NCBI GenBank assembly: GCA_910588945.1 | Contig: CAJUSF010000032.1 | Coordinates: 1 to 64,000, forward strand | Direction: 5' to 3' | Length of the DNA stretch: 64,000 nucleotides | Source: an uncultured Eggerthellaceae bacterium | Lineage (GTDB): Bacteria > Actinomycetota > Coriobacteriia > Coriobacteriales > Eggerthellaceae | Shown: positions 60,259 to 64,000 of the stretch, in pieces | Position numbering within the stretch: the first letter of the stretch is position 1 | How the letters are laid out: each line of letters starts with the position of its first letter | Notes under the pieces: generated by a model | What the model was told of the DNA's origin: nothing | The model's input: the letters and a program-made list of their open reading frames with translations, nothing else | The model's database searches: none | Made by a program: the position numbers and the translations under genes

Positions 60259-62016
60259 ATGGACGGTAAAGAATTCACTTGCTCCGAGGTCATCGACCGC
60301 GCTGGCATCTCAAGCCACACGTGGATCGTGTTCGTCTTCTTGGCATTCGCCATGATCTTTGACGGCTATGACTTCATGATCGTTAATTCTACTAACACCT
60401 ATGTTGCACCTACGTTTTTTGCTAACGAGATCGCCGCTGGTCAGCCGATCGCCGCTCTTACCGGCTCTCTGACTACTTGGGGTCTTCTCGGCATGGTTCT
60501 CGGCGGTGCTGTAGGTGGCATTATGTCTGACGCTATCGGACGTAAGAAAACCTTGACCATTGCAGTTATCTTCTATGGTCTATTCACCTTGCCGCAGGCA
60601 TTTGCTCCGGACTACGCATTCTTCTGCGCATTCCGTCTTATCGCTGGCTTCGGCGTAGGCTCCTGCATCCCTGTTGTAACCACAGTGTTCTCAGAGAGCA
60701 TGCCTTCCAAGCAGCGCGGCATCTTCGTTACTGCCGGTATGGCAGGCATGGTTTGTGGCTGGGTTATCGCTGGTCTGGTTGCTGCACCTATCTGCTCCAA
60801 CCCGAACTCGATCATCCCGGGCCTCACCGACGGTGTCATCACTCTTGCAAACGGCACCACCGCTAACGAGAACTGGCGTCTTTGCTACCTCATCGGCGCT
60901 CTTCCTGTTGTCTACGGAGTACTTCTCTTCTTCTGCATGCATGAGACTCCGCACTGGTATGCAAATCATGGCCAGAAAGAGAAGGCTTGCGAGCAGCTTA
61001 GCCGCATCGTTAAGTCGACTCGTCACGTTGACGTTGAGTTCGATCCGAACCTGTTGATCGTTCCTCCGAAGCCTGCAAAGTCTGGTCCTACGGTTCTCTT
61101 CTCTTCCAAGTTCATCGTTGCCACTTGCGGCATCTGGTCTGCATACTTCGTGGGTCAGTTCTGCGTCTATGGCATGAACGCTTGGATCCCGACTTGGTTC
61201 CAGGGCAACGGCTTCACCGCTGCTGAGTCTGTAACTCTTCAGACTTGGAACAACGTAGCCGCTATCGCATCAAACATCGTTTGCGGCTTCATCTCTGACG
61301 GCATCGGCCGTAAGCGCGCTCTGTGGGTTGGCTGGGTAGCTTGCATCATCGCTATCATCGCTTGCTCTGTGTTCGTTCCGATGTTCCCGGGCGAGGCTCC
61401 TGTAAATGGCGCACCGCTGGCTGGCGCTGCTGCTGGCAACTTCATACCTTGCATCTTCTTGATGCTTCTGTTCGGCTTCTGCCTGAACTACGCTATCACC
61501 TGCGTGCAGCCGCTTATGCCAGAGGCATATCCGACTACTCTTCGCAACACCGGTACTTCTTGGTGCCAGGCATTCGCTCGCTTCGGCGGCTCTGGTTCTT
61601 CCGTCGTTCTCGGTGCTGCTGCCGGACTTGCAATGTTCCAGCATGAAGTCAACGGTGTGATGAGCAACAACTGGTCCATGGTTGTTCTTGTTCTTCTCAT
61701 TCCGTTCGTTCTCGGTCTCATCTGCACACTTCTGTTCGTCAAGAACACCGGTGGCAAGACAATGGACCAGCTCCAGAAGGCCATGGAAGAGAGTCCTCTC
61801 AGCGAGACCGACGGTGGTTCCCGCTTCGTCATCATGTTGCTCGTGGTTGTCGTCAACTTCATCGGCTGCATCGTTCTGCCGCTGACGATCCCTGGCTTCT
61901 CGAAGACAGACATGGCTCTTCCTGTCATGCTTATCGCTATGCTTCTCCCGTTCCTCTTCTTCTTCGTATTTGGCGGAATGGGTATTGGCAAAGAGAAAGC
62001 TGCAAAGGTTGACTAG
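60259..62016 (+). CDS. MFS transporter, aromatic acid:H+ symporter type
   Basis: 585 residues, 12 to 14 transmembrane helices. Motifs of the AAHS/sugar-type MFS: FDGYDFMIVN in helix 1, GGIMSDAIGRKKTL between helices 2 and 3, and FISDGIGRKRAL in the second half. The C-terminus has two extra helices beyond position 520. Codon use is strongly biased to GCT/GGT/CGT/TCT and C-ending codons, unlike neighbours, pointing to very high expression. The ATG at 60259 has AGGGGGT upstream. The substrate is unknown, possibly an aromatic or other carboxylate. Confidence 0.85.
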   Translation: MDGKEFTCSEVIDRAGISSHTWIVFVFLAFAMIFDGYDFMIVNSTNTYVAPTFFANEIAAGQPIAALTGSLTTWGLLGMVLGGAVGGIMSDAIGRKKTLTIAVIFYGLFTLPQAFAPDYAFFCAFRLIAGFGVGSCIPVVTTVFSESMPSKQRGIFVTAGMAGMVCGWVIAGLVAAPICSNPNSIIPGLTDGVITLANGTTANENWRLCYLIGALPVVYGVLLFFCMHETPHWYANHGQKEKACEQLSRIVKSTRHVDVEFDPNLLIVPPKPAKSGPTVLFSSKFIVATCGIWSAYFVGQFCVYGMNAWIPTWFQGNGFTAAESVTLQTWNNVAAIASNIVCGFISDGIGRKRALWVGWVACIIAIIACSVFVPMFPGEAPVNGAPLAGAAAGNFIPCIFLMLLFGFCLNYAITCVQPLMPEAYPTTLRNTGTSWCQAFARFGGSGSSVVLGAAAGLAMFQHEVNGVMSNNWSMVVLVLLIPFVLGLICTLLFVKNTGGKTMDQLQKAMEESPLSETDGGSRFVIMLLVVVVNFIGCIVLPLTIPGFSKTDMALPVMLIAMLLPFLFFFVFGGMGIGKEKAAKVD

Positions 62017-62068
62017 TTTTTAGTTGACATATGGATGGCTTGAAATCTTACAGGCCCATTCATTAAAA

Positions 62069-62097
62069 GAACCCCTCATTCGAGGGGTTCTTTTTTT
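62069..62097 (+). terminator. Terminator of the MFS gene
   Basis: GAACCCCTC/GAGGGGTTC stem, 4-base loop, then seven T. Confidence 0.95.
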
Positions 62098-62122
62098 ATG
62101 ATGGATTGAGTTCCGTCTCTCT

Positions 62123-62782
62123 CTAGATCACATTATCTATCGGGCGGCCCTGGGGCTTCTCTATCTGAACAAGCGGCGAATCCTCCAACTCGAGCTGCTT
62201 GATTTGGTCATACGTAAGGCCCTTGTTCTCGAACACTCTATCCTTCAGACGCTCAAGCCACGTATTGCCTCGCACGTCCTCACCTTCAGAGAGGCCTTTC
62301 CACTCCTCCTTAAGCCCAATGGCCACAACAGCCAAAACAGCCACGCGAAGTTTCTCGAGATCCGGCACATGAATCTCATAACAAAGACCCTTCCCTTTGA
62401 GAAGTCTCTCCTTTACATGGACATCCTTTTTGTTGTAGCTCGTTTTGGTCTCGGCCACCAAATCGAATGGCGGATCGTAGTAAGACCCATACAAATCCCA
62501 CAGCATTCCCTCGATATAGTAGTGCCTCTCAATTACATATGGGTGCATGATGTACTCATAGCGCTCGCACATGATCATGTAGTTCAAGCACCGATTGTCA
62601 GGCTTGATACGCCCTGACGGCTGCTTCGCGCCATCGCGGTAGGCCTCCACGATGTCCTTTTCGCTCTGCCAGCCTTTCTTGCATTTGAAGCTATAGAAAA
62701 TGGAGCCATCTTCATACCAAGTATCAAAATCCCCATGGCGCGACAAGGCATCCTTTTGAATGTAAACCTTATTAAACTTCAA
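62123..62782 (-). CDS. Hypothetical protein
   Basis: 219 residues, rich in Tyr and Trp in the first half (FDTWYEDGSIFYSFKCKKGW, YEYIMHPYVIERHYYIEGML). No signal peptide or membrane helix. The middle (KERLLKGKGLCYEIHVPDLEKLRVAVLAVVAIGLKEEW) looks like a hydrophobic helix of a fold I cannot name. It stands between convergent and divergent neighbours. The ATG start has a weak AAGGAGCC site upstream. Confidence 0.7.
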   Translation of the reverse strand: MKFNKVYIQKDALSRHGDFDTWYEDGSIFYSFKCKKGWQSEKDIVEAYRDGAKQPSGRIKPDNRCLNYMIMCERYEYIMHPYVIERHYYIEGMLWDLYGSYYDPPFDLVAETKTSYNKKDVHVKERLLKGKGLCYEIHVPDLEKLRVAVLAVVAIGLKEEWKGLSEGEDVRGNTWLERLKDRVFENKGLTYDQIKQLELEDSPLVQIEKPQGRPIDNVI

Positions 62783-62919
62783 GACGGCTCCTTACGGTCT
62801 AGGTTTGTTTGTTCAATTCTACAGGTAAATGACGGATGGGATGCCAGAGAAGGCCATTTCCTTGTAAAATGTCTACAGACAAGATTCGAACCCAATCACT
62901 CAAATTGGAGGAGCAAAAT

Positions 62920-63696
62920 ATGGCGGAATCCCGTTACACGCTTACCTCATACGATCCAGTGTATGTGGTCGCAGAGGAAGTGCGAATTCCTGAAGAAGTT
63001 ATCAAGCAACAGGCTGTTCGCTGGATGCAGAACACACTTGCGAAGCCGGGTGAGACAGCAAAGCTCACGGATGCCTGGATCAAATCACACTCGGATGACT
63101 TCAAAAACGTAGACGAACTTTTGATCTTCATTCGCTATAACATGTACCGCGATAACCGTGAGATTCAGGAGCTCTCAGACCAAGATGCGGTTTGCCGCGA
63201 GCTATCAAAGCGCTTGGTGGAAGAGCTTCCGGAAGACCTCATCGACCAGGCCGTCTATGATGCGAACGCGCGCCTTGAGGACATGATCGCCCGCCAAGGC
63301 ATGAGCATTGATGAGTTCTGCAAGCAGCGCGGAATCTCCGAGGCGCAGCTGTACGAAGACACCAAAGAGCGCACGATCCAAAGCCTTAAAGAAGACTCAG
63401 CACTTGAGGCATATGCAGCACATGCAGGCCTTACGCTTGATGCCGAAGACTTCTACGCAATCATCCCCGGCGATAACATTCAAGACAAAGCGCATAAGCG
63501 CAAGCAGATCGAGCTTGACGGCCGACTCGAGCAGATGGAAGAATACGCGCTTAAGACGAAAGCTCTCAAGGAGATCATGGAAAATGCCATGATCAAGCGC
63601 AAGGAAACCGACACTGAGTGGCTGCGCTACGGTGATACGAGCAAGGACGTTCTGAACGCAAACAAGCAGTTCCCGGATAGTTTTGTGGGAATGTAG
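62920..63696 (+). CDS. Trigger factor C-terminal domain protein (stand-alone)
   Basis: 258 residues. The last ~150 residues match the trigger factor C-domain: LPEDLIDQAVYDANARLEDMIARQGMSIDEFCKQRGIS, TIQSLKEDSALEAYAAHAGLTLDAEDF, KTKALKEIMENAMI. There is no ribosome-binding N-domain and no PPIase domain. The N-terminal ~100 residues are unlike either. GGAGGAG precedes the ATG at 62920. A chaperone role is likely. An FKBP-like gene ends nearby on the other strand. Confidence 0.8.
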   Translation: MAESRYTLTSYDPVYVVAEEVRIPEEVIKQQAVRWMQNTLAKPGETAKLTDAWIKSHSDDFKNVDELLIFIRYNMYRDNREIQELSDQDAVCRELSKRLVEELPEDLIDQAVYDANARLEDMIARQGMSIDEFCKQRGISEAQLYEDTKERTIQSLKEDSALEAYAAHAGLTLDAEDFYAIIPGDNIQDKAHKRKQIELDGRLEQMEEYALKTKALKEIMENAMIKRKETDTEWLRYGDTSKDVLNANKQFPDSFVGM

Positions 63697-63786
63697 AAAC
63701 TCCGAAAGCCTAAAACAGCTTTCGGAATGAACTGATGCTGCTCGGAAGTTCGCTATTTTTACGAACAACCTGATTTCCTAAAAACA

Positions 63787-63815
63787 AAGGGGACGCAATC
63801 CATATGCGTCCCCTT
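63787..63815. terminator. Bidirectional terminator
   Basis: AAGGGGACGCA/TGCGTCCCCTT stem with 7-base loop between two convergent genes. A second hairpin TCCGAAAGC/GCTTTCGGA lies at 63701-63726. Confidence 0.85.
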
Positions 63816-63866
63816 ATTTTATTGGCTTTTTATTGCTTGATCACAAAATCGTAAATACCGAAAGAT

Positions 63867-64000
63867 CTATCTGAATCCGTCAGCCTGATCTCCTCCGAGA
63901 AGCTTCGACTGCTGCTTCAAGTGCTCGGCCTTCTCCTTTGCTGAAACGAAGTTCTCCGGTGGCTCCTCCACCTCAAGGATCTCCACTTCAAAAGTGAGTT
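63867..64000 (-). CDS. FKBP-type peptidyl-prolyl isomerase, C-terminal end only
   Basis: The minus-strand frame from the window edge ends at TAG 63867-63869. It reads LTFEVEILEVEEPPENFVSA, then a basic helix and GGDQADGFR. The first strand matches the last strand of FKBP domains (LxFxVELLxV). The tail resembles extensions of this family. The rest is outside the window, so the call is tentative. Confidence 0.5.
   Translation of the reverse strand, partial: LTFEVEILEVEEPPENFVSAKEKAEHLKQQSKLLGGDQADGFR

Overview
The window reads as chromosomal DNA of a monoderm, moderate-GC actinobacterium. I infer class Coriobacteriia, possibly an Eggerthellaceae-like lineage. The reasons are an adjacent rpoB-rpoC pair with actinobacterial-style sequences and an acidic RpoC insert, an LPXTG surface protein, a Tad pilus cluster with no secretin, frequent GTG/TTG starts, and an aromatic-acid-type MFS carrier. 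The species cannot be fixed from sequence reading alone.

Layout. 1-5.7 kb is an accessory island that ends at the 3' end of guaA, a known integration site in other bacteria. It carries the tail of a small gene, a RepA-like AAA ATPase, a 50-bp-periodic palindromic array, and a restriction-modification locus (two adenine methyltransferases, one with an N-terminal RelB/DinJ-like ribbon-helix-helix domain, and a convergent PLD-type nuclease). 5.7-13 kb holds guaA, an SDR oxidoreductase, hisE and a large LPXTG surface protein interrupted by a frameshift. 13.2-21.4 kb is rpoC and rpoB. 21.7-26.5 kb has a LytTR response regulator and a three-gene membrane protein/Ser-Thr kinase/FHA operon.

26.5-33.2 kb is a patchwork of unrelated cargo genes (two DUF4143 ATPases, a zinc-ribbon membrane protein, a HEPN-like protein) separated by copies of one palindromic repeat family, ending at tRNA-Leu(CAA). 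33.4-39.7 kb is metal-related: a DtxR/MntR-type regulator, an ABC-F ATPase, and a feoA-feoA-feoB-Cys-rich operon. 39.7-43.3 kb has an SGNH hydrolase, a candidate type I toxin/antisense RNA locus, threonine synthase and a ModE-like regulator. 43.2-54 kb is one long, tightly overlapping Tad/Flp pilus operon on the minus strand.

54.3-64 kb has an ion channel, a third DUF4143 ATPase, tRNA-Val(TAC), polyphosphate kinase, a strongly codon-biased MFS transporter, a protein of unknown function, a free-standing trigger-factor C-domain protein, and the cut-off end of an FKBP-type isomerase.

The strongest candidates for undescribed biology are: the RHH-methyltransferase fusion in the R-M locus; the RpoC C-terminal helix-hairpin-helix domain resembling the alpha-CTD; the small hydrophobic ORF with a convergent antisense RNA before thrC; the palindromic repeat family spacing the cargo genes; and the 21-bp-phased operator-like repeats shared by two DUF4143 ATPase promoters 28 kb apart. 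All functional statements rest on reading motifs by eye; no database search was run.
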